Under the pieces are notes generated by a model. It was given only the letters and a program-made list of their open reading frames with translations, did no database searches and was not told the DNA's origin. The position numbers were made by a program, and so were the translations under genes. From assembly GCA_017555805.1 (NCBI GenBank), contig JAFZFR010000036.1, positions 1 through 53,871 of the forward strand: DNA of 53,871 bases. Reading direction: 5' to 3'. This DNA comes from Alistipes sp. GTDB taxonomy: Bacteria; Bacteroidota; Bacteroidia; Bacteroidales; Rikenellaceae. Shown one piece after another: positions 17,558 to 26,219 of this stretch (position 1 is the stretch's first letter; every line of letters starts with the position of its first letter).

Positions 17558-17980
17558 CTACACTTTCTTTACGACATAGGTCACGATGCCCCACACCACA
17601 AAATTGTTCTCCTCGGTGATGCGGATGGGCTTGAAACGCTCGTTGGCGGGCAGAAGGCTCACGCCGTCGGCATCTATCGCAACGCGCTTGACGGTGAACT
17701 CGCCGTCGATAAAGCAGACTGCGATGCAGCCATCGTAAGGGTCGAGACTCTTATCCACGATGATGATGTCGCCCTCGTCGAGCGAGGCATCGACCATCGA
17801 GGTGCCACTGATGCGGAAAAAGAATGTCGATGCAGGGTGCTTCACCAGCAGTTTTATAAGGTTGAGTTTCTCCTGCATATCATCAGCGGGCGAGGGAAAT
17901 CCCGCCTTCACATCACCACAAAAATTTATATCCGTTGTCGCCGTTGCCTCCTCAATCGGATGCGGCATCATCTTATCCAT
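17558..17980 (-). CDS. umuD: UmuD, self-cleaving polymerase V subunit (S24 peptidase)
   Basis: 140 aa, the usual UmuD length. The cleavage pair Ala26-Gly27 is in VKAGFPSPA, the catalytic Ser61 in SGTSMVDA and Lys98 in FTVKRV; spacings match the E. coli protein closely. RecA-filament-stimulated self-cleavage gives UmuD', which joins UmuC. It has no DNA-binding domain, so it is not a LexA repressor. It is the first gene of a two-gene unit with umuC. Confidence 0.94.
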   Translation of the reverse strand: MDKMMPHPIEEATATTDINFCGDVKAGFPSPADDMQEKLNLIKLLVKHPASTFFFRISGTSMVDASLDEGDIIIVDKSLDPYDGCIAVCFIDGEFTVKRVAIDADGVSLLPANERFKPIRITEENNFVVWGIVTYVVKKV

Positions 17981-18020
17981 AGTATTCAGTATTAATATCT
18001 TACCCTATCTGCCATAGAGA

Positions 18021-18039
18021 TAGAGCAATATTTGTGCTA
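18021..18039 (-). promoter_or_regulatory. interrupted palindrome upstream of umuDC, candidate damage operator
   Basis: TAGAGCAATATTTGTGCTA has outer arms TAG/CTA and inner CAA/TTG, centred about 50 nt before the umuD start. A LexA-type or other regulator site is expected for this operon. The motif does not match E. coli LexA boxes, so this is a guess from position and symmetry. Confidence 0.3.
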
Positions 18040-18137
18040 TAAAGTTAAGAATTTGCTGGAGATTATACAAATGAAAACGAAAGGTATAAAAACAAAAATC
18101 GCTGACTTTCTATTGAAAATCAGCGAATTAGTCATTG

Positions 18138-18212
18138 TCGGGATGACTGGATTCGAACCAGCGACAACACGCCCCCCAGACGTGTACTCTAACCGGGCTG
18201 AGCTACATCCCG
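18138..18212 (-). tRNA. tRNA-Pro (GGG)
   Basis: Acceptor CGGGATG/CATCCCG, D arm GCTC/GAGT, anticodon stem CACGT/GCGTG with loop CTGGGGG (anticodon GGG), T arm TTCGAAT. Discriminator A, no encoded CCA. Confidence 0.95.
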
Positions 18213-18243
18213 AGAGGACTTGGACTCTGGTCGTCCTTATCAG

Positions 18244-18317
18244 TAGCGAGAGAGAGACTTGAACTCTCGACCTCATGATTATGAATCATGCGCTCTAACC
18301 AGCTGAGCTATCTCGCC
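18244..18317 (-). tRNA. tRNA-Met (CAU), elongator type
   Basis: Acceptor GGCGAGA/TCTCGCT (outer G-T pair), D arm GCTC/GAGC, anticodon stem CATGA/TCATG with loop TTCATAA (anticodon CAT), T arm GAGAG-TTCAAGT-CTCTC. The initiator signature of three G-C pairs in the anticodon stem is absent. An Ile-CAU tRNA is a less likely alternative. It lies 31 nt from tRNA-Pro on the same strand, probably in one transcript. Confidence 0.92.
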
Positions 18318-18444
18318 ATTGCCTTATTGCGAGTGCAAAGATAAGTCAATTTTCCAATTGTGCAAAATATTTTTGAAAAATTTTACATATTTTTTACATT
18401 TTTTAGGCACATCTTTTGTTTTCGTGGTTGGAAACATCAAAATT

Positions 18445-19110
18445 ATGAAGACAGACAACACTTTTGCACGGATGATTAACCTTTTGGCGGGCGTCGCTTT
18501 GCTGGTGGGAGTATCGGTCGAGGTGCTTACGGGCAACCATCTGGTCTATTCAAATTGGTATATGTGGCTGCAACTTGCCGTGTGTATCATCTTTATGATT
18601 GACTTCGCCGCCGCGATGCTCTCGCGCGACAAAAACTCCAGACGCTGGTTTTGGATGAACCTTTTGTTCTTCATCCTCTCAATCCCCTACCTCAATATCC
18701 TCGCGTGGCTCGACATCGTGCCCCATCGAGGCATCGCCGTAGCGGTGGCTGCCCTACCTCTGCTGCGCTCGTTTGTGGCGATGGGTGTCGTTATCAGGTG
18801 GTTTATTGCGGGCGGTGTGTCGCGAATCTTTGCAGCCTATATCTTTACGGTGGTATGCTTCACTTATCTCGCGGCGCTTATGTTCTATGACTACGAGGTG
18901 CTGGTGAACGATAAGTTGCACGGCTTCGGCAACGCCTTCTGGTGGGCGTGGATGAACACCACTACTGTGGGCGCGGCAATCTTCCCCGTAACGCCCGTTG
19001 GCAAGGTGCTGGCGGTGCTACTGCCGAGCCTTGGAATGATGTTCTTCCCGATATTTACAATCTATGTGACCAACATCTACACATCAAAATCGGCGAAAGG
19101 TAAGAAATGA
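18445..19110 (+). CDS. potassium-channel-like membrane protein with degenerate selectivity filter
   Basis: 221 aa starting at MKTDNTFARM; the in-frame extension to 18319 runs into the tRNA region. Membrane segments appear at about residues 10-28, 34-53, 65-82, 88-112, 118-140 and 185-210, the voltage-gated-like six-helix layout. The pore loop reads TTTVGAAIFPVT at about residues 171-182, where active channels have TTVGYGD. The Tyr-Gly-Asp core is gone, so K+ selectivity is doubtful. The C-terminus is short and lacks an RCK or cyclic-nucleotide domain. It may be a non-selective or non-conducting relative. Monocistronic. Confidence 0.7.
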   Translation: MKTDNTFARMINLLAGVALLVGVSVEVLTGNHLVYSNWYMWLQLAVCIIFMIDFAAAMLSRDKNSRRWFWMNLLFFILSIPYLNILAWLDIVPHRGIAVAVAALPLLRSFVAMGVVIRWFIAGGVSRIFAAYIFTVVCFTYLAALMFYDYEVLVNDKLHGFGNAFWWAWMNTTTVGAAIFPVTPVGKVLAVLLPSLGMMFFPIFTIYVTNIYTSKSAKGKK

Positions 19111-19141
19111 TTTGTTTTTCGGCTTCTTTCTATTAATTTTG
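19111..19141 (+). promoter_or_regulatory. promoter of CocE-like gene
   Basis: TTTG at 19111-19114, a 19-nt gap, and TAATTTTG at 19134-19141. Confidence 0.7.
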
Positions 19142-19196
19142 TAATATAATTAAGGTATCCCGCGCGTTTGTTGCGAGGAATAAGAGAGAAGAGGAG

Positions 19197-20513
19197 ATGA
19201 AACAGATAATTTCACTTTTGCTGGCACTGGTGTGCTGCACGATGGTTTGGGCGCAGGATGAAGCCGAGCGCAAGGAGATAAATGCGCTTTGGTTCAGGGC
19301 GCATTACTCAAAGTCGGAGTATATGGTGGCGATGCGTGACGGCACGAAACTATATACGGCGCTCTATACGCCCAAGAACAGAAAGGCGCTGCACCCTATG
19401 CTTGTGAACTTCACGCAGAGGGCGTGCGAGCCATACGGCAAGAAGGTGAGCAGTGTTTGGCGCAATGCTTCGCTGGAGGAGTATCTGCGTGCGGAGTATA
19501 TCCTCGTTTTTCAGGAGGTGCGCGGTACGGGCAGAAGCGTAGCGAGTGCAGCAAACGGCGAGCAACAGGCGCGTGATGCCTACGACACCTTTGCGTGGCT
19601 ACTGCGTAAGGCGAAGAAGAATAACGGCAACATCGGCGTGTGGGGCGTGGCGGAGGATGCTCGTTGGGCGTTGGAGTCTGCGGCGTGTGCCCACCCTGCA
19701 TTGAAGGCTGTTTCGCCACAAGGTATTGTGACGGAGGATGAGTTGGCGGCAAAGAGGGTCACTGCGCCGATGTTGTTTGTTGGCGTAGCGTTTGATGCCG
19801 AGAGCGGAAAGACAATGTGGAACGCATATAAGCAGACTGCCGCACTGGGTGGTGATTGCCGTTTGGTGGTCGGCCGGTGGGCGCATAAGGCGTGGCGAGA
19901 GGCCGAGAATAGCGAGTTTGGTGTAGAGGCTGCGGCAGAGTTCTATCGTATGGAGGTTGAGTTCCCATTCTTCGACCACTTTTTGCGCGGTGCGGAGTTC
20001 TCGGGTGCATCGGCGGCGGGGGCGTTTATCTTCTTTACGGGCGAGGATTGCTGGCGCGAGTTGGACGGCTGGGGTGCAAACAATCAGCCGCTGGCGCTAT
20101 ATCTTCACGATGATGGTGTGCTCAATGAGGAGGCTTCGCAGGAGAGTATGGAGTTTACCGAAAACGATGATATGCTGACATTCACATCGGCAGTTTTGGA
20201 GCGCGACATTTCGGTGATGGGCGCTATGGAGGCGGTGTTGTATGCTACGGCGGCACAATCGAAGGTAGATTTTACGGTGAAGATTACAGATATTGCCGAC
20301 AATGGCGAGAGCGAGATGCTGGTGCGTTTTGATACAATATCTTGCGAAGGTTTGACCGCGGATAAGCCTGCGAAAATCACGCTGAAGATGACCGATGTGG
20401 CGCATACATTCCTCGCGGGACATCGCATAAAGGTGCAGATTCAAAGCACACCCGGCAACATTGCGATATATCACGACAAGGAGCACCCATCGTGCATCGT
20501 GATGCCGTTGTAG
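19197..20513 (+). CDS. CocE/NonD-like (X-Pro dipeptidase S15) protein, catalytic Ser replaced
   Basis: 438 aa, secreted (signal MKQIISLLLALVCCTMVWAQ), shorter than the roughly 600 aa of active relatives. The opening SKSEYMVAMRDGTKLYTALYTPKN is typical. The oxyanion/nucleophile region reads IGVWGVAEDARWALESAACAHPALKAVSPQ; active enzymes have G-x-S-Y at this point, but residue 152 is Ala. The Asp segment VGVAFDAESGKTMW and the His segment WAHKAW (His230) persist. A beta-sandwich C-terminal domain ends the protein (LTFTSAVLERDISVMGAMEAVLY). It probably has no ester/peptide hydrolase activity and may be a binding protein or regulator. It has its own promoter. Confidence 0.82.
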   Translation: MKQIISLLLALVCCTMVWAQDEAERKEINALWFRAHYSKSEYMVAMRDGTKLYTALYTPKNRKALHPMLVNFTQRACEPYGKKVSSVWRNASLEEYLRAEYILVFQEVRGTGRSVASAANGEQQARDAYDTFAWLLRKAKKNNGNIGVWGVAEDARWALESAACAHPALKAVSPQGIVTEDELAAKRVTAPMLFVGVAFDAESGKTMWNAYKQTAALGGDCRLVVGRWAHKAWREAENSEFGVEAAAEFYRMEVEFPFFDHFLRGAEFSGASAAGAFIFFTGEDCWRELDGWGANNQPLALYLHDDGVLNEEASQESMEFTENDDMLTFTSAVLERDISVMGAMEAVLYATAAQSKVDFTVKITDIADNGESEMLVRFDTISCEGLTADKPAKITLKMTDVAHTFLAGHRIKVQIQSTPGNIAIYHDKEHPSCIVMPL

Positions 20514-20563
20514 GCATAATAAAAGCGACTTAAGATGCGTTATACAATAAAAATGAAAGAATT

Positions 20564-20950
20564 ATGAGGAGACCGACCGACATTGAGAAGTATCAAGGGA
20601 ACTATTCCGAAAAGGGACTTTTGAATAAGTTGTCGAAGGTGGCACGCTGGGCTGGCGCAAAGGTAGTCTATGCGGTGCTGCTGTTGTATTATGTATTGCA
20701 GAGTCCCGATGTGTCGAGTGCCGACAAGACAAAGATTTGGGGCGCACTGGGTTACTTTATTCTGCCCACTGACCTTATCCTTGACTTTATTCCGCTGGCG
20801 GGTTATACCGATGACCTCGCGGCGCTTGTCTATGCTCTGCACGCGGTGGCGAAGAACATCACGCCCGCCATTAAGGAGCGCGCACAGGCGAAGTTGGCGA
20901 CCTGGTTTAAGTCTATCGATCAGGATAAGATTGATGAAGCGATAAAGTAA
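20564..20950 (+). CDS. YkvA/DUF1232 family protein
   Basis: 128 aa. The conserved DUF1232 core is near residues 40-95: VYAVLLLYYVLQSPDVSSADK, then LGYFILPTDLILDFIPLAGYTDD, with a membrane-associated hairpin. The family function is unknown; many members sit in the inner membrane. It starts 50 nt after the CocE-like gene and may share its transcript. Confidence 0.88.
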   Translation: MRRPTDIEKYQGNYSEKGLLNKLSKVARWAGAKVVYAVLLLYYVLQSPDVSSADKTKIWGALGYFILPTDLILDFIPLAGYTDDLAALVYALHAVAKNITPAIKERAQAKLATWFKSIDQDKIDEAIK

Positions 20951-20989
20951 TCGGGCGAGTAGTTGTTGCTACCCTACTCTACAAAAAAA

Positions 20990-21020
20990 ACATCGCGGGG
21001 CGTGAACCTCGCGATGTTTT
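20990..21020. terminator. bidirectional terminator
   Basis: CATCGCGGGG / CCTCGCGATG (one G-T) with loop CGTGAA, flanked by an A8 run on the left and TTTTCTTT on the right. It closes the ykvA unit and the convergent CotH gene. Confidence 0.87.
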
Positions 21021-21037
21021 CTTTATTTGTATGTCTG

Positions 21038-23230
21038 TTATTTGCTGTTGAAACTCTCCATCAGTGAATCAACCTTCTTGTGGCGATCTCTCCACCACTG
21101 CTTCATCATTCTAACCTCGTACTCTACATCGCCGTAGTTGCCAGTGTAGTGTACCCAACCGTTTGTACCAGTGATTGCATCCTTGGTCTCAAGTTCGCGC
21201 CAGCGAGCAATCTCGCGGTCACGAGCGCCCGATGAAATCTGCTTCTCGGCGTAACTATCCACCAGTTCGTCGAACTTCTCTGGTGCAAGTTGGTTGTTCT
21301 TGATCTCCTGCCAGCGGTCGTAAATCTTCTGCTGCAAGCCCTCCACATCGCCATTGATAATGCGCTGGAAGAGGCGGAAGTTGGCGCCGCCGTTGTTGTC
21401 ATAGTACCAGCCACGGCTTGCGTATGTAGTCACGCGGTTCCAGTCGCGACCCAAAGTACCATCCAAATCCCACAGACCGTGAATCATTCGCTTGTCGTTG
21501 TTGATGTTGCGATAGATCCAGTAGGTGTTACGACCTGCGTTGTCGAATGCCAAAATCATATTCAAGAAGATGAAGGTGTCAATCACGCTATTCTCATCCA
21601 CGCGCTTCGAGAAGTTATTGCTGAAATCTGACTTTGAGGTCTTGCTCACGAAGTCGATGAAGTCGGCCATATGGTTGAAGTTTGGCTTCTTGCCGTCGTC
21701 AGCATCTGGATACTCCTGCTCAATCTCGCCAGAGTTCCAGTAGTAGTCATCGTTGCTACTTCGTGCCGAGTAGCCCTGCAACAAGCAGGCTGAAGTCCAG
21801 CCCTTCGCCTTGTAAATGTAGCCGCCGTCGGTGTCAATCTGATACTGCTTGCGGTCGATACGGTCGCTCAAGATAAAGAGACCCATATACTCGGTATTTA
21901 CGAACACCTCGACATAGTCGCCGCGAGTACCGCTCATTGCCTTTGGCTTCTCATCCACATAGTATGGCTTGTTAAATGTGTTCCACAAATCGAAGCATAC
22001 GCGGTTACGCATACGCGCCATATCTAGATACATAGCATCCAAAATCCAAGAGTTGTCGTTACGGATGTTCAGGAGTTCTGCCTCGCGCTTCTCGCCTGTG
22101 TCGGTCTTGAGTTTGAAGTTGTAAGGCTTCTTTGGGTAACGCATCGCACCAGCACCGCGGTACTCGATACCCGCCTTGCTCTCGAACAAGACGAGGTTCT
22201 TTCTGTCGCCGTCATCGGTACGGGCGTATGGGTCGAAGAGTTGGATTGTACACTCTACCTTTGGCTCATCCTTGATAGCCTCCGCACACTTGATAATCAT
22301 AATAGGAAGACTTGTGATATAGAGGTCGTTTGTACCCACGAATGATGTTGTCTTGCTATGAGTCTGTATCTTCAAGGTAGTACCAGGAATCATATCAGGG
22401 ATAGTCACGGTGTCGCCAGAGTAAATCTTCTGGGCGTTGTCGCCGATGGTAATCCACTGCACACCGTTACCCTTGAACTCAACCTTTGCAGTCTTGCTTG
22501 TCTGTGTAGAGTTGCCATCCACCGAGTACATAAAGTCGGGCTGTGGTGAGAAACTATCGCTTGGACAGTTGTAGCCGTCAATCTTCAACTCGCTCAATGG
22601 GAGCACATTGCTATCGCCATTTGCTGCTGTCTGAAGGAGGAATACCTGATATGTCAAGCCAGCCTTATTGTCGTTGATGGTGAGTGTGGTGCTGCGTGCA
22701 ACATCGCCAGAGTGGTAGTTTACCTCAAGCGTGTTACCCACGGCGCGTACCCAGCCCTGACCCGATACCGAGGTGGTGATTGAAAAACCGTTCTTTGGCA
22801 GGCCACCGACGGTGATAGTACCACCGTTGTGGTCGATGGAGTACTCCGAGCAAGGGAGTACGAAGAAGTATGACCACTCCTGATCAACATCAAATCGCGC
22901 CTCCAGGTCGTTCATTGAGAATGTCACATAGCCTCTGCGAGGCTCCTGCTCGTCGTCGTTTGAGTAGGGCTGTACCTTGATTTTTACATCGGTCTTGCCC
23001 GCCTCACCTGATGTGGGACTCACGGTCAGCCACGACTTTGCAGAAGACTTTGCAGTCCAACTGCTCGACGCATCAATGGTGATAACCTTCTCCTCGCCCA
23101 CTACGGGAGCGGTGAAGTGAGAGGCGGAAATCTGCAACGAATCGCCGATAAACTCACCATCGCTGTTGCAAGAGTAGCCAAAAATAAGGAGGATTGCAAA
23201 CAGAATCGTCTGTAAAGCGCATCTTTTCAT
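21038..23230 (-). CDS. BACON/CotH kinase-like lipoprotein
   Basis: 730 aa. The lipobox FGYSC puts the acylated Cys at 21. A BACON domain occupies about residues 35-120 (ITIDASSSWTAKSSAKSWLTVSPTSGEAGKT) and a second beta domain 125-215. The C-terminal 400 residues match the CotH spore-coat kinase-like fold: KPYNFKLKTDTGEKREAELLN, RNRVCFDLWNTF, YVEVFVNTEYMGLFILSDRIDR, and the metal-site segment GLWDLDGTLGRDWN. CotH proteins phosphorylate secreted proteins; in Bacteroidales such lipoproteins sit at the cell surface with unknown targets. The promoter TATTTTTG (23349-23342) leaves a leader of about 105 nt that contains no known riboswitch. Confidence 0.87.
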   Translation of the reverse strand: MKRCALQTILFAILLIFGYSCNSDGEFIGDSLQISASHFTAPVVGEEKVITIDASSSWTAKSSAKSWLTVSPTSGEAGKTDVKIKVQPYSNDDEQEPRRGYVTFSMNDLEARFDVDQEWSYFFVLPCSEYSIDHNGGTITVGGLPKNGFSITTSVSGQGWVRAVGNTLEVNYHSGDVARSTTLTINDNKAGLTYQVFLLQTAANGDSNVLPLSELKIDGYNCPSDSFSPQPDFMYSVDGNSTQTSKTAKVEFKGNGVQWITIGDNAQKIYSGDTVTIPDMIPGTTLKIQTHSKTTSFVGTNDLYITSLPIMIIKCAEAIKDEPKVECTIQLFDPYARTDDGDRKNLVLFESKAGIEYRGAGAMRYPKKPYNFKLKTDTGEKREAELLNIRNDNSWILDAMYLDMARMRNRVCFDLWNTFNKPYYVDEKPKAMSGTRGDYVEVFVNTEYMGLFILSDRIDRKQYQIDTDGGYIYKAKGWTSACLLQGYSARSSNDDYYWNSGEIEQEYPDADDGKKPNFNHMADFIDFVSKTSKSDFSNNFSKRVDENSVIDTFIFLNMILAFDNAGRNTYWIYRNINNDKRMIHGLWDLDGTLGRDWNRVTTYASRGWYYDNNGGANFRLFQRIINGDVEGLQQKIYDRWQEIKNNQLAPEKFDELVDSYAEKQISSGARDREIARWRELETKDAITGTNGWVHYTGNYGDVEYEVRMMKQWWRDRHKKVDSLMESFNSK

Positions 23231-23350
23231 AAGGCAAAAAGTTTTGTTTAGAGTTGTTATTTGGGTCGGTTGGGAATGCCTCGCCCTGCGCCCCGTTTTG
23301 TGCTGTATATTAGAGCATACCGCCCCGATTTATCAGCGCTGCAAAAATAC

Positions 23351-23390
23351 AAAAAACATCCGAAACAAAAAGTGTTTCGGATGTTTTTTT
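23351..23390. terminator. bidirectional terminator between AsmA and CotH genes
   Basis: AAAAAACATCCGAAAC / GTTTCGGATGTTTTTT with a short A-rich loop. It ends the asmA-like transcript; the CotH promoter begins right beside it. Confidence 0.88.
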
Positions 23391-23404
23391 GCTCTATTCG
23401 GATA

Positions 23405-25939
23405 TTATTCGCTCTTCTTCTTAAAGAGTGAGCCGATTGCCTTGATTGTCTCAACGGTCTTTTCAGCCTTGTTGGTTGTGGTTGAGTCGCTCTTCTCGGC
23501 TGTTGATGACGATGATGAGCCGCCCACCAACTTCTCAATCAAGCCCGTTGCAGCCTGCTGTGCCGCCTGCTTTGCAAGGCTCTCAAGGTCGATGCTAACT
23601 TTTGGCGAGGTGAATGTACCGCCGATGTTCATATCCACAGTGCCAATCTTCGATGCGAAGCCCGCCGAGGCTGGGATGGTAATCTTACCCTTGTAATCAA
23701 TGGTCTGGTCAAGACCCGTAGTACCCGAGAGGTTCATCACATAGTCGCCCAACTTGATGTCGAATGGCTTTGTAGCAACCTTGCCCTCGTTGATTGTGAA
23801 CTCTACATTCAAATCTTTTGCTCGTGCCTCCTTCAAGGCTGGCTTCTTGAGAATGTCGGCCACGATATTGATGAACTGAACATCGCTCAAGCACAAATCC
23901 TTTGTAGAGAGGCTGCCGCTACCGTTCAGTGTCTTGACAACTGGGCTCATCTCGCCGTCGAGGTCGGTATCAACCTTGATGTTACCCGAGAAGTCACCCT
24001 TCAGGTTAAGGAAGATAGGAGCCAACTGGCGCACCATATCGAGTTCATCGTAAGCCTTTGCGAAGGCAATATTGTTAAGCGCGAAGCCTGCATTGAGGTG
24101 TGGGTTCTTCTCTGCTGGTGTAGCGTAAGAGCCGTTCACCACTACTCCACCGCCCATAGCGTTGAGCGAGAGGTTCTGCATATCAACCTTGCTATCCTTC
24201 ACAACCAAAAGACCCTTCACATCGGTAATGTTCATCTTGCCGAACAGCACCTGCTTAAAGTCAGCCTGCATACGGAAGTCGATGTTCTCTGGCACTCGGA
24301 TAACGCCCATAGCCTCCTCTGCCTGCTCCTCGACTGGAGTCTCCTCCTCTACTGCCTCTGACTCCTCGTCGCCCTCGGTCATAAAGTCATTGAGATTCAT
24401 CTTCTGGCTGCTCACATTAAGCGTACCCTTCAAAGTTGTGCCCTTGAAGATGTAGCCAAGGTAGTTCTCGAAGCGGCTGTCGAGTGTGATATCATTCTCG
24501 CCGATGCCAATCTTTGTCTGGCTCAACTGCAAGTAACGAGGTTCGAAACTGAATGTCGATTTTTCGATGTTCACATCTGGAATACCCGCCATCTGGAACA
24601 CCATATCGCTGAGGTTGATGCTACCCGATGCCTGTACGCGGTCGTACTCGCCCTTGTCAATCATTGACATAGCACCCGCCACGCTCATATCAGCATTCAC
24701 AACGCCGTTTAAGTCCATATCCTCCAATGGATATACATCCTTAATCTTGCCGAGGTCGAGTTTGCCCTTTGCCGCAGCGTTGAAGTTAAGGTCGCTGATT
24801 GGAGTCTTGACATTCGCGGTCATCGAGAATGGGTTGCCCGCCAAAGTGAAGTTGAATGGGTTTACAACTACCGTAGTAGCATCTGCTGTGCCGCCAGGGT
24901 TGTGTACCTTTGCGATGATGTTGATACCATCCACGCCTGCTGGCAGAGATGGGTAGCGGAACATTGCGTTCTTCACATTCAAATCTACATCAAACGCTGG
25001 CAGATTCTCGCCCTCCATCTTACCCTTTGCGTAGGCGTTGAGTGTAGCCACGCCGTCGGTCTTCAGACCCGCGAAATCCTTTGCGTAGATTGCTGGCACG
25101 AGCGACAAAATCTCCTTGAAGCCAATCTCGTTGGTGTTGAGTTTGAGGTCCATATCAATAGCCTCGCCCTGCATTGCCACCCAACCGTCGATAGCCGCCT
25201 CGATAGCGTTGAGTGAGAGTGAGTTCTCGCGCAGCGTAAACTTCATATTCTTAAGGTCGGCATCCACATCCATCTTCGCACCCACCTTTGCCTTATTCAA
25301 GAATGGCACGCCGCCCATACGGAATGTTACGGCTGGGGTCTGCGCCTTGAGGCGGATTGTAGTGTTGTCGCTGGTCATATCGCCCGAGCAGGTTGCGTCG
25401 AAATCGCGCACCTCGGCATACATACCGCCCTGACGGTCGTCGTAGATGATAGAGAGGTCATCAACAGAGAGTTTCTTAAGCGAGATGCTGAATGAAGATG
25501 ACTCCTCGCTCTCTTCTTCGGGCTGCTCCTCCACCTCGTCGCTTGGTTTCATCACATCCCAGTTCACCTTGCCATCCTCCAGCACGATAGCCTTGAGGCG
25601 TGTGTCATCAACGATAACCTTCGACACCTCGAAACCGCTGTCGCCAAAGATTGACATCACATTCACCGCCGCGGTCAGTTCGCCCGCATAGACCAGTGTG
25701 TCGTTCTCGAACTCCTCGACGCCCTTCAACCAAAAATCCTTCAGCGTAACCGAAGCCTGTGGGAAGTTGCGGATAAGGCTGATGTTAAGGCTCTTGAAGT
25801 CAAACTGGGCATTGAGCATCTTGTTGCCCTCGCTCTTGACCAAAGTCTCGATTTTACCCTTGAACGCCAAAGGCAAAACCATCAGCAGAAGCACCACCGC
25901 CGCAAGCGTGATGCCTGTGATTTTAATAAGTCGTTTCAT
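23405..25939 (-). CDS. AsmA family protein
   Basis: 844 aa. A single N-terminal membrane helix (LIKITGITLAAVVLLLMVLPLAF) is followed by the AsmA start motif (LVKSEGNKMLNAQFDFKSLNISLIRNFPQASVTLKDFWLKG). A long series of beta strands ends in the AsmA_2 region (VNLSGTTGLDQTIDYKGKI). Two acidic low-complexity linkers are visible (EVEEQPEEESEESSS and EEESEAVEEETPVEE types). The C-terminus is Ser/Thr/Lys-rich (GGSSSSSTAEKSDSTT). AsmA-like proteins bridge the periplasm and affect lipid transport to the outer membrane. It has its own minus-strand promoter box TATCTTTG at 25987-25980. Confidence 0.88.
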   Translation of the reverse strand: MKRLIKITGITLAAVVLLLMVLPLAFKGKIETLVKSEGNKMLNAQFDFKSLNISLIRNFPQASVTLKDFWLKGVEEFENDTLVYAGELTAAVNVMSIFGDSGFEVSKVIVDDTRLKAIVLEDGKVNWDVMKPSDEVEEQPEEESEESSSFSISLKKLSVDDLSIIYDDRQGGMYAEVRDFDATCSGDMTSDNTTIRLKAQTPAVTFRMGGVPFLNKAKVGAKMDVDADLKNMKFTLRENSLSLNAIEAAIDGWVAMQGEAIDMDLKLNTNEIGFKEILSLVPAIYAKDFAGLKTDGVATLNAYAKGKMEGENLPAFDVDLNVKNAMFRYPSLPAGVDGINIIAKVHNPGGTADATTVVVNPFNFTLAGNPFSMTANVKTPISDLNFNAAAKGKLDLGKIKDVYPLEDMDLNGVVNADMSVAGAMSMIDKGEYDRVQASGSINLSDMVFQMAGIPDVNIEKSTFSFEPRYLQLSQTKIGIGENDITLDSRFENYLGYIFKGTTLKGTLNVSSQKMNLNDFMTEGDEESEAVEEETPVEEQAEEAMGVIRVPENIDFRMQADFKQVLFGKMNITDVKGLLVVKDSKVDMQNLSLNAMGGGVVVNGSYATPAEKNPHLNAGFALNNIAFAKAYDELDMVRQLAPIFLNLKGDFSGNIKVDTDLDGEMSPVVKTLNGSGSLSTKDLCLSDVQFINIVADILKKPALKEARAKDLNVEFTINEGKVATKPFDIKLGDYVMNLSGTTGLDQTIDYKGKITIPASAGFASKIGTVDMNIGGTFTSPKVSIDLESLAKQAAQQAATGLIEKLVGGSSSSSTAEKSDSTTTNKAEKTVETIKAIGSLFKKKSE

Positions 25940-26110
25940 AGTATTTAGTTTTTGTTATTGATTTTTCCTCATACAACTACAAAGATAACACTACGCCCCC
26001 AAACTACAATGCCCCAGAGGGTGAAAAAAGCATATTTCTCTTGATATGGCACAGATATTTTGAAAATGTAAAGATTTTTGAGTAAATTTACGGAGGAGAA
26101 TGGATAATGA

Positions 26111-26180
26111 ACCTCGCTAAAGAGGTGCATCTTCGGTGGCGTAACTCGCTTTGTGCGTCACCCCACCCGCTACCGAAGAT
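26111..26180 (+). repeat. palindromic intergenic repeat, copy A
   Basis: A small hairpin ACCTC/GAGGT is followed by a large one whose outer arms are ATCTTCGGT and ACCGAAGAT. The core GGCGTAACTCGCTTTGTGCG is close to that of copy B (32415-32488, opposite strand). It lies in the divergent region between the AsmA and sialidase genes, 40 nt before the sialidase start. The rest of 25940-26219 holds the AsmA promoter and nothing else clear. Confidence 0.75.
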
Positions 26181-26219
26181 AGATATAATATAGAGAAAAA
26201 CTAAAAACCTAATAAAACT

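Noticed and set aside
18032..18276. ORFs over the two tRNA genes
   Set aside because: They overlap complete cloverleafs on the minus strand.
23231..23340. Riboswitch in the leader of the CotH gene
   Set aside because: Only weak local pairing is visible and no known riboswitch core is recognisable.
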